DNA of 64,000 nt from contig OZ245940.1 of NCBI GenBank assembly GCA_965230045.1, positions 1,550,001 to 1,614,000 of the forward strand, in the 5' to 3' direction. Within the stretch, counting starts at the first letter, position 1. Each line of letters starts with the position of its first letter. Shown here piece after piece: positions 42,313-50,728 of this stretch. The notes beneath the pieces were generated by a model that saw nothing but the letters and a program-made list of their open reading frames with translations, was not told the DNA's origin and ran no database searches. Made by a program: the position numbers and the translations under genes. Source of the stretch: G963662905 sp965230045. Lineage in GTDB: Bacteria; Bacteroidota; Bacteroidia; Bacteroidales; WRLA01.

Positions 42313-44115
42313 TTAAAACAGTCCGCCATTTTGGTAAATTTCCAGTTGAACTTCCGAAAATGCTTCGCCCTGAGTGCTTTTGCCTTTGCTTACATTGGTG
42401 ATTTCGCCGGTTTCAAAGTTCACTTTCAGTGTGTCGCCATCTTGCAGTTCAATGCTGTCAACCTCATTATAAGTAACAATCGGAAATGCAGCATTGATGG
42501 CATTGCGTTCATAAATGGCGCCATAAGATTCTGCAACAACAGCCTGAACGCCCAGTGCTTTAAAGCAGTCAACGGCTTGTTGGCGTGAGCTTCCGCTACC
42601 GAAGTTTTTCTTCACAACAACAATATCGCCCGGTTTGGCTTTTTTGCTGAAATCTTCATAACCTTCGAGGTTGTCAAAGGTGTATTGGCCCATTTCAGCG
42701 ATATCGGTAATGGCAAGGTACCGGTTATGGAAAATCATATCGGTATCGATATTATCTTCTTCGATGAACCATGCGCGGCCTTCGATGGTTGTCGGTTTTT
42801 TCTCCTGTTCTTGTTTTGCGTAGGCTTTGTCGATGCGTTCCAGCTTTTCTTCCATACTGAAAATGGCAGGTTCTGCCGGGATATCATCTGCTGAAGTTAC
42901 ATATCCCGCAACAGCGGAGGCTGCAACCGTGGCAGGAGACGCGAGGTAAACCGATCCTTTGCCCTGTTTTCCGGGGAAGTTGCGGTTTCCTGTGCTGATG
43001 GTTATTTCGCCCGGGCCGTTTTGGCCAACCTGGCCGGCAGCGCATCCTGCACATCCTGCATTGGAAACCAGTGCGCCGGCATCTTTAAATATTTTGATGA
43101 TGCCTTCATCAAGGCATTGTTGCCAAATTTCATCGGTGGCCGGAACAATTTTTAAAACCACGCCCGGAGCAACATGTTTGCCTTTCAGGATTTCTGCAGC
43201 TGCACGCATATCTTCCATGCGGCCATTGGTGCAGCTTCCAATAAAGGCAGAATCAATTTTGGCCTTTTTTTCTTCATTCACATCAACCGAATCATGCGGT
43301 TTGCCCGGGCGGCTTACCATAGGTATGTATTTGCTGATATCAATGGTAAATTCCTGATCGTATTCCGCATCGGCATCGGCATAAACACCTTCCACTTTCT
43401 TGCCGGCACGTGCTGAGCAATAATCCAGCACTTCCTGATTTGGAGGAAAAAGAATGATTATTACGCCCATCTCGGTGCCCATACTGGCAATAGTGATGCG
43501 TTCGTCAAGCGTAAGGGCGTCAATAGCCGGGCCGTACATTTCAACCGAATATTGCAAAAGGGTGTTGGCACCAAACTGGTGCAGTAGGTTGAGTACCACG
43601 TCTTTGGCTGTTACATTTTCAGGACGTTCGCCTTCAAAGTTGATTTTTACTGATTTGGGAACTTTGAACCAAACCTTGCCATGTGCAAATGCAGCAGCAA
43701 TGTCTTTGTCGCCCATGCCTTGCCCAAAAGCTCCAACTGCACCCAGGATATTGGCATGCGAATCGGTTGTTAAGGCAGTTGTTCCGGGATAAGCCAATCC
43801 TTCAGAAATCATGGTGTGCGTGCCAATACCATTATCGATATCAAAAACCCTGATGCCATGCTTGCGGGCAAATTGGCGTACAATATGCTGGTTCACAGCG
43901 TATTTTTGATCTGATCCTGTAGGGTTGGTATCGAAAGTAAAAAATGTCTTTGAAGGATCATCGATACTTAAATTATTGTTTTCCAAATTTTTCACAACAT
44001 TTGGGCCTCCAAAATCGCGGGCAGCACGTACATCAATACTGATATCTACAATATCTCCTGCTTTTACACAATCAAATTTGGAGTGTTGAGCAATGATTTT
44101 TTCAATGATATTCAT
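42313..44115 (-). CDS. fused aconitase-family dehydratase (LeuC + LeuD type)
   Basis: 600 residues. The large-subunit part (~1-420) has G-I-G-T-H-T-M-I-S-E (~90-99), T-D-S-H-A-N-I-L-G-A (~115-124), G-S-C-T-N-G-R (Cys ~294) and G-C-A-G-C-A-A-G (Cys ~353 and ~356), the three cluster ligands of the 4Fe-4S centre. The C-terminal swivelling domain (~445-600) has D-T-D-M-I-F-H-N-R-Y and F-G-S-G-S-S-R-Q-Q-A-V. LeuC and LeuD are normally separate; here they are one chain of homoaconitase-like size. It could be isopropylmalate isomerase, homoaconitase or a related hydro-lyase. No leuA, leuB or lysine genes adjoin, so substrate is undecided. A TATTTTTG box (44154-44161, minus) may drive it. Confidence 0.88.
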   Translation of the reverse strand: MNIIEKIIAQHSKFDCVKAGDIVDISIDVRAARDFGGPNVVKNLENNNLSIDDPSKTFFTFDTNPTGSDQKYAVNQHIVRQFARKHGIRVFDIDNGIGTHTMISEGLAYPGTTALTTDSHANILGAVGAFGQGMGDKDIAAAFAHGKVWFKVPKSVKINFEGERPENVTAKDVVLNLLHQFGANTLLQYSVEMYGPAIDALTLDERITIASMGTEMGVIIILFPPNQEVLDYCSARAGKKVEGVYADADAEYDQEFTIDISKYIPMVSRPGKPHDSVDVNEEKKAKIDSAFIGSCTNGRMEDMRAAAEILKGKHVAPGVVLKIVPATDEIWQQCLDEGIIKIFKDAGALVSNAGCAGCAAGQVGQNGPGEITISTGNRNFPGKQGKGSVYLASPATVAASAVAGYVTSADDIPAEPAIFSMEEKLERIDKAYAKQEQEKKPTTIEGRAWFIEEDNIDTDMIFHNRYLAITDIAEMGQYTFDNLEGYEDFSKKAKPGDIVVVKKNFGSGSSRQQAVDCFKALGVQAVVAESYGAIYERNAINAAFPIVTYNEVDSIELQDGDTLKVNFETGEITNVSKGKSTQGEAFSEVQLEIYQNGGLF

Positions 44116-44153
44116 AATCTATAGTTTTGGTTTTTCTAATCGGATAAAGCAAC

Positions 44154-44161
44154 CAAAAATA
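44154..44161 (-). promoter_or_regulatory. -7 box of the fused dehydratase gene
   Basis: TATTTTTG on the minus strand matches TAnnTTTG. Confidence 0.4.
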
Positions 44162-44274
44162 TAAAAAGATTGATGATGGGATTGTTGATGTTATTATTTT
44201 AACCCATTCTAATCAATATTTCTTAATGGGGTATTTGCGTCTTTTCATTATTTTTACAGGCCAAACCCGATAGT

Positions 44275-45429
44275 ATGAGCAGAATTAAAATTATTTTATT
44301 AGTAGTTGTTTTTATTGCACCTTTCTCCCTGATGGCGCTAAATCCTGATAAACCTGCACCTAAGCCGGAAAAAGACAGCCTTCCCGAATGGGTCTATTCC
44401 ATGGCTCAAAAGGTTAAATTTTACGGGAGTTTGCGAATCAATATTGGTGTGGCAGAAAATGGCCATACAGGTGTTGCGGATAATGCAACGCGGTTTGGGC
44501 TGGCAAGCCGTATTCCTGTTTACCGCACTTCGGCTTGCCATTTGGATGCCGTGGGTACTGCAGAATGGGGCGCAAGCCTGGTGGATCGAGATGATGTAAT
44601 CCGGTTTCGCGGAGACCCGGGTTCGCAGTTTGCGGAAAGAGGGAATGCCTTATACACACGCCTGGGTTTTGTGGGTGTTGCTAATAAATGGGCTTCTTAT
44701 ACTTTTGGGAAACAGTGGTCGGCTTATTCCAAAGTGGCCGGAATGACGGATAATTTTCTGGCATTCGGTGGTGAAGCCTGTGGACAGTATAATGCCGGAA
44801 CCGATGGAGGTGTTAGTGGTACAGGCCGTGCCAACAGGGCTTCAATCCTGGATATTAAATTTGCAGGTTTTGAATTCGCTCTTCAGGGGCAGGGTCGCGC
44901 CATTTCAGTGAATGATAAAAAAGCTTTTGATGCTTACGGCCTGGCTTTGATTTATTCCGTTGCCCGTTTTACGGTTGGCGCAACCTATAATGAAGTGCGA
45001 GATGGCGTGGAAGAGCCAATGCCCGACCAGGCTCATAAAGGCGATAAAGCGATATGTGGCGCAGCTTCCTATGAGAACGACCGCTTGCTTATTGCCTTTT
45101 CACATGCCCGGCTGCTGAAACACGAGAAAGTGCAGATCAACGACAGTACGGATTATTATTATGATGGAACAGGCAATGAGCTCTATATAAAATATAAGTT
45201 TTCGCAATCGCGCAAATGGCATGTGGCAACAGGATTTAATTACCTGCGTCCCGATAAAGATACGCCCGCCGGAGATTTCGACCTGCAATATGCCGTGCTG
45301 GAGCTGGCCTATACTTTTTCGCCGGACAGCTATGCCTTTGTGACCACACGCATAGATAACAGCCATGATATTTCAGGCAATCGTAGCGATCCAACAGTAT
45401 TTGGTGGTGGGCTGAGGTTGAGTTTTTGA
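44275..45429 (+). CDS. outer-membrane porin-like protein
   Basis: 384 residues. Signal peptide ~1-22. The mature part begins with a short linker and then a barrel-starting strand V-K-F-Y-G-S-L-R-I-N. Many alternating strands follow, including a T-R-L-G-F-V-G-V and F-G-K-Q-W-S-A-Y pair typical of general (Porin_4-like) porins, and the chain ends in G-G-G-L-R-L-S-F with a C-terminal Phe, the usual signal for outer-membrane insertion. It would allow diffusion of small solutes. The substrate is not readable. Stands alone between the dehydratase and a tRNA. Confidence 0.85.
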   Translation: MSRIKIILLVVVFIAPFSLMALNPDKPAPKPEKDSLPEWVYSMAQKVKFYGSLRINIGVAENGHTGVADNATRFGLASRIPVYRTSACHLDAVGTAEWGASLVDRDDVIRFRGDPGSQFAERGNALYTRLGFVGVANKWASYTFGKQWSAYSKVAGMTDNFLAFGGEACGQYNAGTDGGVSGTGRANRASILDIKFAGFEFALQGQGRAISVNDKKAFDAYGLALIYSVARFTVGATYNEVRDGVEEPMPDQAHKGDKAICGAASYENDRLLIAFSHARLLKHEKVQINDSTDYYYDGTGNELYIKYKFSQSRKWHVATGFNYLRPDKDTPAGDFDLQYAVLELAYTFSPDSYAFVTTRIDNSHDISGNRSDPTVFGGGLRLSF

Positions 45430-45466
45430 TATGACATTTGTTAGTTAAAAAATTTCCTGATTATTT

Positions 45467-45496
45467 TTTGTTGTAGAAAGAAAATTTCTATATTTG
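45467..45496 (+). promoter_or_regulatory. tRNA-Gly promoter
   Basis: TTTG at 45467-45470 and TATATTTG at 45489-45496, spaced 18 bp; the tRNA starts 11 bp later. A textbook Bacteroidota promoter. Confidence 0.8.
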
Positions 45497-45507
45497 CAGC
45501 CCAAAAC

Positions 45508-45580
45508 GCGGAAGTAGCTCAGTTGGTAGAGCATAACCTTGCCAAGGTTAGGGTCGCGGGTTCGAGTCCCGTCTTCCGCT
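45508..45580 (+). tRNA. tRNA-Gly (GCC)
   Basis: 73 nt. Acceptor arms GCGGAAG/CTTCCGC, D-arm AGCTCAGTTGGTAGAGC, anticodon stem TAACC/GGTTA with loop TTGCCAA (anticodon GCC), and T-arm with GGTTCGAGTCC. CCA is not encoded. Confidence 0.97.
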
Positions 45581-45586
45581 CAAAGA

Positions 45587-45614
45587 AGCCTGAACATTTG
45601 TTCGGGCTTTTTTT
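45587..45614 (+). terminator. Rho-independent terminator of tRNA-Gly
   Basis: A stem GCCTGAAC/GTTCGGGC with a 4-nt loop is followed by seven T. Confidence 0.9.
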
Positions 45615-45662
45615 ATTCCTCCATCTTTTTCACTTACTTTGCCTTCCCGAAAATCATGGTTT

Positions 45663-47333
45663 ATGAAATCTCTTTTTAGTACTTTATTGCTCTTCGCGCT
45701 TTCCTTTGCTTTAATGGCCCAATCTAAAAGCATTTTTGAAATCCGATATGAATATTTCAATAATGGCAAAAAACAGGATCAAAATTTATCTGTTTTTGCC
45801 GATGAAAAAACGGCTGTTTTGGATTTCGGGAGCAAGATGCCTGATGTGATTGATTATCAAGATAAAAAGTGTATCAGTTTCCTGCGGCAGGACAGCTTGC
45901 TTTACAAACGGAGCAATGCCTTTGAGCAGTTGGTGCATTTAAAAGCAGAGGAAGGAATGGATACAGTTTTGGGGTTTCCGTGCCGTATAGCCACAGGCAG
46001 CCTGCGGTCCAACCATATCCGGATATGGTATGCCGATTCATCCGGAGTTCAGGCATCGCCATCGCAAAATATTTTATTGCCCGATGAAAAAGCATTGATC
46101 CTGAGGGTGGTAATGAACGGTTCCTACGAAATAATTGCCAAATCTATTGCTGAAACAAAGAATGATTCTTTGTTTGTGGAGGCTGCACGCCTTATGGCTG
46201 AAGCGGAAGCTGTCAGTTCGTCGCGTTTTGCGCGCATGCAAATTGAAAACCGTTTTGACCGGATGGATGTTTTTGTAAATGAGGTGGTTAATTTTACCAA
46301 TACCGACAGCCTGGTTTATCCGGAAACATTGGATTCAACCTACCGGTACTCCAAGGGGACCATCATCCTGCGCAAGATAAAACTACCCGAAAAGCCTCAG
46401 GGCACGCAGGTTTTTCTCAACCTTTCATGCCGCTCTCTGGGCGATGCCTACGACCGTACAGGTTCTGTTTTTATGATTTCCCCCGAAACAAAGATTTCAA
46501 TGATGGATGCATTGGTGGATGGTATTGCCTCCGTTCCGGTTTTTACCAGCAATCAGGATGAAAAATTTCAGGGTATTGTGCAAAATGGTGATTATCAGCC
46601 ACCTATTGAGCTGATGCGTTTCTTTTCGTCCTTTGGGGCTGGCCATTTTAATGGGCAATCAAAAATTGAAGGCTACGACTGGCCCGATTCCATTATTTAT
46701 AATCAGGAAGTTACGGATTTGGTCCAAGCTAAAGGACAGGAAGTTTATATTGGTGTTTTTGTTGGGAATTACGACCGCAAGGGGCATGAAGTGGACCTGA
46801 GCCTGAACTTTTATCCCCCCTGGGAAAAGAAGGAAGAAAAAGAAGAATGGCTTATGCCGCTTTTCAATACCGTGAATATTATGGAGATGTCGGGACAAAA
46901 TTACGGAACGCTTTTCCTGACTGACAGCCTTGAAGTAGCATTTGAACTGCCCGACTCAATCAGCGGTCTGAAATTGATTTATATTTCTACCGGTCATGGA
47001 GGCTGGGGCGGCGGCGATGAGTTCAATCCCAAACTCAATGAGATTTTTATTGATGGCAAAAAAGTTTTCAGCTTCGTCCCCTGGCGCAGCGATTGCGGCA
47101 CATACCGTATGCTGAACCCTTCTTCCGGGAATTTTGCCAACGGCCTTTCTTCCAGCGACCTGAGCCGTTCCAATTGGTGCCCGGGAACATCTACTCCCCC
47201 CGAAATAATTCCTTTGCCCGCTTTAAAAGCCGGAAAACATCTGCTTAAAATTGCGATTCCAATGGGCGAACGCGAACTCCAGAGCTTTTCCGCATGGAAT
47301 GTCTCCGGTGTTTTGGTGGGCGTGAAGATGTAG
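45663..47333 (+). CDS. PNGase F-like peptide-N-glycosidase
   Basis: 556 residues from the ATG at 45663, which begins a signal peptide (~1-19, ending A-L-M-A-Q); the frame extends upstream but only into a non-signal stretch. The C-terminal half (~290-556) strongly resembles the two-domain core of Flavobacterium PNGase F: T-G-H-G-G-W-G-G-G-D-E-F-N, F-V-P-W-R-S-D-C-G-T-Y-R, N-G-L-S-S-S-D-L-S-R-S-N-W and S-F-S-A-W-N-V-S-G. The Glu in G-D-E-F is a candidate catalytic residue. The ~270-residue N-terminal extension is not in PNGase F and is unrecognised. The enzyme would release N-glycans from glycoproteins, giving access to host or algal glycans. No glycan-use genes are adjacent. Confidence 0.88.
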   Translation: MKSLFSTLLLFALSFALMAQSKSIFEIRYEYFNNGKKQDQNLSVFADEKTAVLDFGSKMPDVIDYQDKKCISFLRQDSLLYKRSNAFEQLVHLKAEEGMDTVLGFPCRIATGSLRSNHIRIWYADSSGVQASPSQNILLPDEKALILRVVMNGSYEIIAKSIAETKNDSLFVEAARLMAEAEAVSSSRFARMQIENRFDRMDVFVNEVVNFTNTDSLVYPETLDSTYRYSKGTIILRKIKLPEKPQGTQVFLNLSCRSLGDAYDRTGSVFMISPETKISMMDALVDGIASVPVFTSNQDEKFQGIVQNGDYQPPIELMRFFSSFGAGHFNGQSKIEGYDWPDSIIYNQEVTDLVQAKGQEVYIGVFVGNYDRKGHEVDLSLNFYPPWEKKEEKEEWLMPLFNTVNIMEMSGQNYGTLFLTDSLEVAFELPDSISGLKLIYISTGHGGWGGGDEFNPKLNEIFIDGKKVFSFVPWRSDCGTYRMLNPSSGNFANGLSSSDLSRSNWCPGTSTPPEIIPLPALKAGKHLLKIAIPMGERELQSFSAWNVSGVLVGVKM

Positions 47334-47430
47334 CCATCAAAAACTTTTCTGCTTTCATCGGTATTTTTCCTGCTTTCACCGATTATCCCTTTCCCGGGCT
47401 TGCTCCTCATGTTACTTTTGCTTCATTATT

Positions 47431-47528
47431 AGTTCCTATCTATAAAGTACTGTGCTTGGTTCAGAATATCTCCCGAAGCTTTCGGAAGAATAATCCAGAA
47501 GCTTCGGGAGACATTATGGGCAGGCACT
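47431..47528 (+). mobile_element. small MITE family 2, copy 2
   Basis: 98 bp. It starts AGTTCCTATCTATAAAGTACTG and ends ACATTATGGGCAGGCACT, sharing both ends with copy 3 at 52144-52288. The interior has a different inverted pair, CCCGAAGCTT/AAGCTTCGGG. No clear target duplication is seen. Confidence 0.6.
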
Positions 47529-47546
47529 AATTAAAAACAAATTACC

Positions 47547-48266
47547 ATGAGAACACATAATGCAACAAAAAATTTCGTAACCGGAGGCATCATTATTCTT
47601 GCCGGTTTGCTTTTCCTGCTTCATCGCTTCGAGATGATCCCACCCGAAGTGGCAGATGTAATTTTCCGTTGGCCTATGATCCTAGTTGCCGGAAGTTTTA
47701 CGATGATGATCGGACATAAAAACAAAGTGCCCGGATTGATCGTGCTGGCCATTGGCCTGTTTTTTACCATAACGCACCATTATGATGTGCCCGAATATGT
47801 GGGCAAAGCATTCTGGCCGTCACTCATTATCCTTTTCGGATTGATGGTTTTAATGCGCCGTCCGTTGCATCGCCGCATGCACCATGTGCGTGATGGAATT
47901 AAGAAAGAAGTAAGTAATGCTGATGACAATTATTTTGAAGATGTGGCCATTTTTGGTGGTGGAAACAAATTTTTCAGCATGAACCCTCTTCTGGGCGGAA
48001 GGATTACGGCAATTTTTGGCGGAAGCGAAATTGACCTCAGTCAATGTGAACTTCCTGAAGAGGGTGCTGAAATAGAAGTGACCGCAGTTTTTGGCGGATC
48101 GGTAATCCGCGTGCCCGTAAACTGGAACGTGCGCATCGATGTAACCCCGATCCTCGGTGGTGTGGAAGATAAACGTGCGCCCCTGCCATCGGACCAACTC
48201 GATAAAAAAATGCTGGTAATCAGAGGGACAGTCGTGTTTGGGGGGTGTGAAATCAAGCGCTCATAG
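47547..48266 (+). CDS. LiaF-like membrane protein
   Basis: 239 residues. Four membrane segments lie in residues ~10-110 (a DUF5668-type block, G-I-I-I-L-A-G-L-L-F-L-L). The C-terminal part (~135-235) is a beta-helix-like LiaF/YvqF domain with repeated F-G-G-S motifs (I-F-G-G-G, I-F-G-G-S, V-F-G-G-S, I-L-G-G-V, V-F-G-G-C). In Firmicutes LiaF inhibits the LiaSR envelope-stress system. The next two genes encode a sensor kinase (2 bp away) and a LytTR regulator, so a comparable inhibitory role is plausible. Confidence 0.88.
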   Translation: MRTHNATKNFVTGGIIILAGLLFLLHRFEMIPPEVADVIFRWPMILVAGSFTMMIGHKNKVPGLIVLAIGLFFTITHHYDVPEYVGKAFWPSLIILFGLMVLMRRPLHRRMHHVRDGIKKEVSNADDNYFEDVAIFGGGNKFFSMNPLLGGRITAIFGGSEIDLSQCELPEEGAEIEVTAVFGGSVIRVPVNWNVRIDVTPILGGVEDKRAPLPSDQLDKKMLVIRGTVVFGGCEIKRS

Positions 48267-48268
48267 AA

Positions 48269-49348
48269 ATGAAGCATCCTTTCCGAAATAACCGCCAGGG
48301 AATTGCAATAATGATATTGGTATGGATGGTCGTATTGGCCGTTCATACTTTTGTGCTCTATAATTTCTGGCAAGCAGAAGGCATGTGGCCTTTTTTTGAT
48401 AGCCTGATCCATATGTTGGTTTTTCTTCCACTGGCCATTGCTTTATGGTATCCGGTCCGCTATGCCTCAGGTCTGGGCGAAAATATCCGTCCCGATTACA
48501 GTAATCTGATCCTTGGTATTTTGGTCGTACTGGCTGTTTGGATGGCAGCTTCCTATGGAATTGTCCGTTTGTTTCGGCCTGATGCCGGTTATCGCGGATA
48601 CTACCATTCATCCCTCATGCTACGTGCCGCTTTTGGCTTGCTGGTTTTTACCTTTGTTGCACTGATTTATATGCTGATAAGCTATTTTGCCGGATATGAA
48701 GAGCGATTGGAAGAGCGCAATATGCTTAAAGCTTCCTTTAAAAATGTGCAACTGAGTTTTTTGCAATCCCAAATCAATCCGCATTTTCTTTTTAATGCGT
48801 TGAATGGTGTGAACAGTTTAATTATCAGTGATCCGGATAAAGCACAAGAAGTGGTTGTGGAACTTTCGGATTTCCTGCGATACACTCTAAAACAGGGTCA
48901 TGAGCATTTTCATGAAGTGAAAGATGAAATCCAGAATATGGAGCGCTATCTGGCAATCGAAAAAATCCGTTACGGCAAACGCCTCGATTACAGCATTCAA
49001 TACGGTGAAAATGTGAGTAAGGCCCGGATTCCCGCATTGATCATGCTGCCACTGCTCGAAAATGCCATTAAGTTCAGCCTGCACCAAAGTACGGCCCACG
49101 CAAAAATCAGTTGTGGTTTTAAAATCCATTTGGAATCATTACAAGTTGAAATGTGCAATACCTTTGATCCGGATACTCTCAATGAAATCCACGGAACCGG
49201 TACCGGACTGAAAAATATCGAACAGCGTCTGGAGGTTTTGTACGGTAAAAACGGTTTGATCCATTATGAGAAAAACGAAAGCTTTTTCAGGCTAAGGCTG
49301 CGTATTCCGCAACATTTGGATGCAAAAGCGCTCGAATATCTTGCCTAA
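48269..49348 (+). CDS. LytS-type sensor histidine kinase
   Basis: 359 residues. About four membrane segments in ~10-155 form the input. A His_kinase domain with N-P-H-F-L-F-N-A-L-N-G (His ~172) and an HATPase region (L-L-E-N-A-I-K-F, G-T-G-T-G-L-K-N-I) follow. It starts 2 bp after the LiaF-like gene and is followed after 51 bp by a LytTR regulator. No extracellular ligand domain is present, so it may sense the membrane state through the LiaF-like partner. Confidence 0.94.
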   Translation: MKHPFRNNRQGIAIMILVWMVVLAVHTFVLYNFWQAEGMWPFFDSLIHMLVFLPLAIALWYPVRYASGLGENIRPDYSNLILGILVVLAVWMAASYGIVRLFRPDAGYRGYYHSSLMLRAAFGLLVFTFVALIYMLISYFAGYEERLEERNMLKASFKNVQLSFLQSQINPHFLFNALNGVNSLIISDPDKAQEVVVELSDFLRYTLKQGHEHFHEVKDEIQNMERYLAIEKIRYGKRLDYSIQYGENVSKARIPALIMLPLLENAIKFSLHQSTAHAKISCGFKIHLESLQVEMCNTFDPDTLNEIHGTGTGLKNIEQRLEVLYGKNGLIHYEKNESFFRLRLRIPQHLDAKALEYLA

Positions 49349-49399
49349 GCAAGGCAAAACAGAGTTTTTTGCTATTTTAGTGGCTGAACAAAAATCTCT

Positions 49400-50152
49400 A
49401 TGGTAAAAATTCATGTACTTATTGTGGATGATGAGGAACCTGCACGCATCCAGATCGCTGAATTGCTGGATGGGCGCAGCGAAATTGAAGTCGTGGGGCA
49501 ATGCGAAAATGCCTTTGAGGCTGTGAAAGCGATTCAGGCGCTGAAACCCGATTTGATGTTCCTCGATATCCAGATGCCGCGCATCAGCGGTATCGAAATG
49601 CTGGATATGATCGATGATCCTCCCTACATCATATTCTCTACGGCTTTTAACGAATATGCCGTTAAAGCTTTTGAACTGAATGCTGTAGATTATTTGCTCA
49701 AGCCTTATACGCGCAGGCGCTTTAACGAAGCCCTGGACCGTGCGTTGAGCCTTATGAAAATAAAAGAAGGGCAAAAAAAGGATTATGCGCGCCTTCAGGA
49801 AAAACTGGAGGAGGAAAAGCAACAGCTCAATAGGGTTGTTGTGAAGAAATCGGGGAGCATGCACGTATTGCCGGTGCAGGATATTATTTGCCTTGAAGCC
49901 AAAGGCGATTATGTGCAAATCCAAACCGCAGCAGGGAATTTTATGAAGCAAAAAACCTTGCGTTATTTTGAAAAACAGCTGCCCCAAAAATCTTTTTGCC
50001 GCGTGCACCGTTCCTACATTGTCAATCTCGAAAAAGTGAAGAAAATTGAAAGCTGGGGCAAGGAAACCTGGATTGCCCTGCTCGAAGCTGAACGCAAAGC
50101 CCTGGTAAGCAAAAGCGGAATGGCTTTGCTGAAAGATGGTCTGGGAATGTAA
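49400..50152 (+). CDS. LytTR family response regulator
   Basis: 250 residues. Receiver with D-D-E-E, the phosphoacceptor L-M-F-L-D-I-Q-M-P-R (Asp ~56) and K-P-Y-T switch; then a coiled linker (~125-150) and a LytTR domain with L-E-A-K-G-D-Y-V and R-V-H-R-S-Y-I-V-N-L. It is the output of the LiaF-like/LytS unit. It is about 35-40% like the other LytTR protein (33715) by eye, so it is a paralogue rather than a recent copy. Confidence 0.95.
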   Translation: MVKIHVLIVDDEEPARIQIAELLDGRSEIEVVGQCENAFEAVKAIQALKPDLMFLDIQMPRISGIEMLDMIDDPPYIIFSTAFNEYAVKAFELNAVDYLLKPYTRRRFNEALDRALSLMKIKEGQKKDYARLQEKLEEEKQQLNRVVVKKSGSMHVLPVQDIICLEAKGDYVQIQTAAGNFMKQKTLRYFEKQLPQKSFCRVHRSYIVNLEKVKKIESWGKETWIALLEAERKALVSKSGMALLKDGLGM

Positions 50153-50172
50153 ACTGTAATCATTTTTAACAA

Positions 50173-50322
50173 CAGGTTATTTTGATATGCACTTACCTAC
50201 TGACCTCTATAACAATATTTATTAGTACCTTGAAAGGGCAGCTTAATATGCTGGATGCTTTGTTGTCAACATTCATTTTATGTGCTATACGACCGCAAAA
50301 GTTCGTTTATGAATAAGGCAGG
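50173..50322. mobile_element. IS1380-type end relic
   Basis: The stretch ATGCACTTACCTACTGACCT (50187 onward) matches the subterminal repeats of the IS1380 at 14501-16693. The stretch ends TTTATGAATAAGGCAGG (50306-50322), the right-end signature. No transposase remains. Confidence 0.5.
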
Positions 50323-50499
50323 CTGTGTTCGTATTGTTTCTGTCTTCGATTCGCGTCAGAATCCGGATAAGATTACAGGTTTTCAAGACCAGTAGGCTGT
50401 TGAGCTTTTCTACTTCATGTGTCAAAAAACATTCCATAATCCAATACTTAATCTCAGCCACCAGTTCTACGGTACGATAATGCGCAAGTTGGTGTTTCG

Positions 50500-50514
50500 C
50501 CTGCTTTATTCATG
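50500..50514. mobile_element. second IS1380-type end, facing away
   Basis: CCTGCTTTATTCATG equals the left end of the IS1380 at 14501. It lies 177 bp after the relic above, pointing outward, so it is a separate end. Confidence 0.4.
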
Positions 50515-50728
50515 AAATGCAATCAAAATTTTTAAAAAAAATCTTGAAATTTACTTGCATAATGAACAAATGTTCATTTCCTTTGCAACTTATTATGAAA
50601 TAATATATGAAATTATTTACATATTTACTTGCTGACATAATTTCATTCGCATTAAAATCCCTCTTGGGTGAGTATGGACGTTATTTTTCTAAATAATTCA
50701 TTTCTAGGTATTTATAATAATTAAAGCA
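50515..50728. other. leader region of the flavoprotein gene
   Basis: AT-rich, with no gene. It should hold the promoter of 50729-52087, but no clear TAnnTTTG box was found. Confidence 0.35.

Noticed and set aside
50285..50470. Open frame on the minus strand between the two IS1380-type ends
   Set aside because: About 50-70 codons without a clear start or family; it lies in relic DNA.
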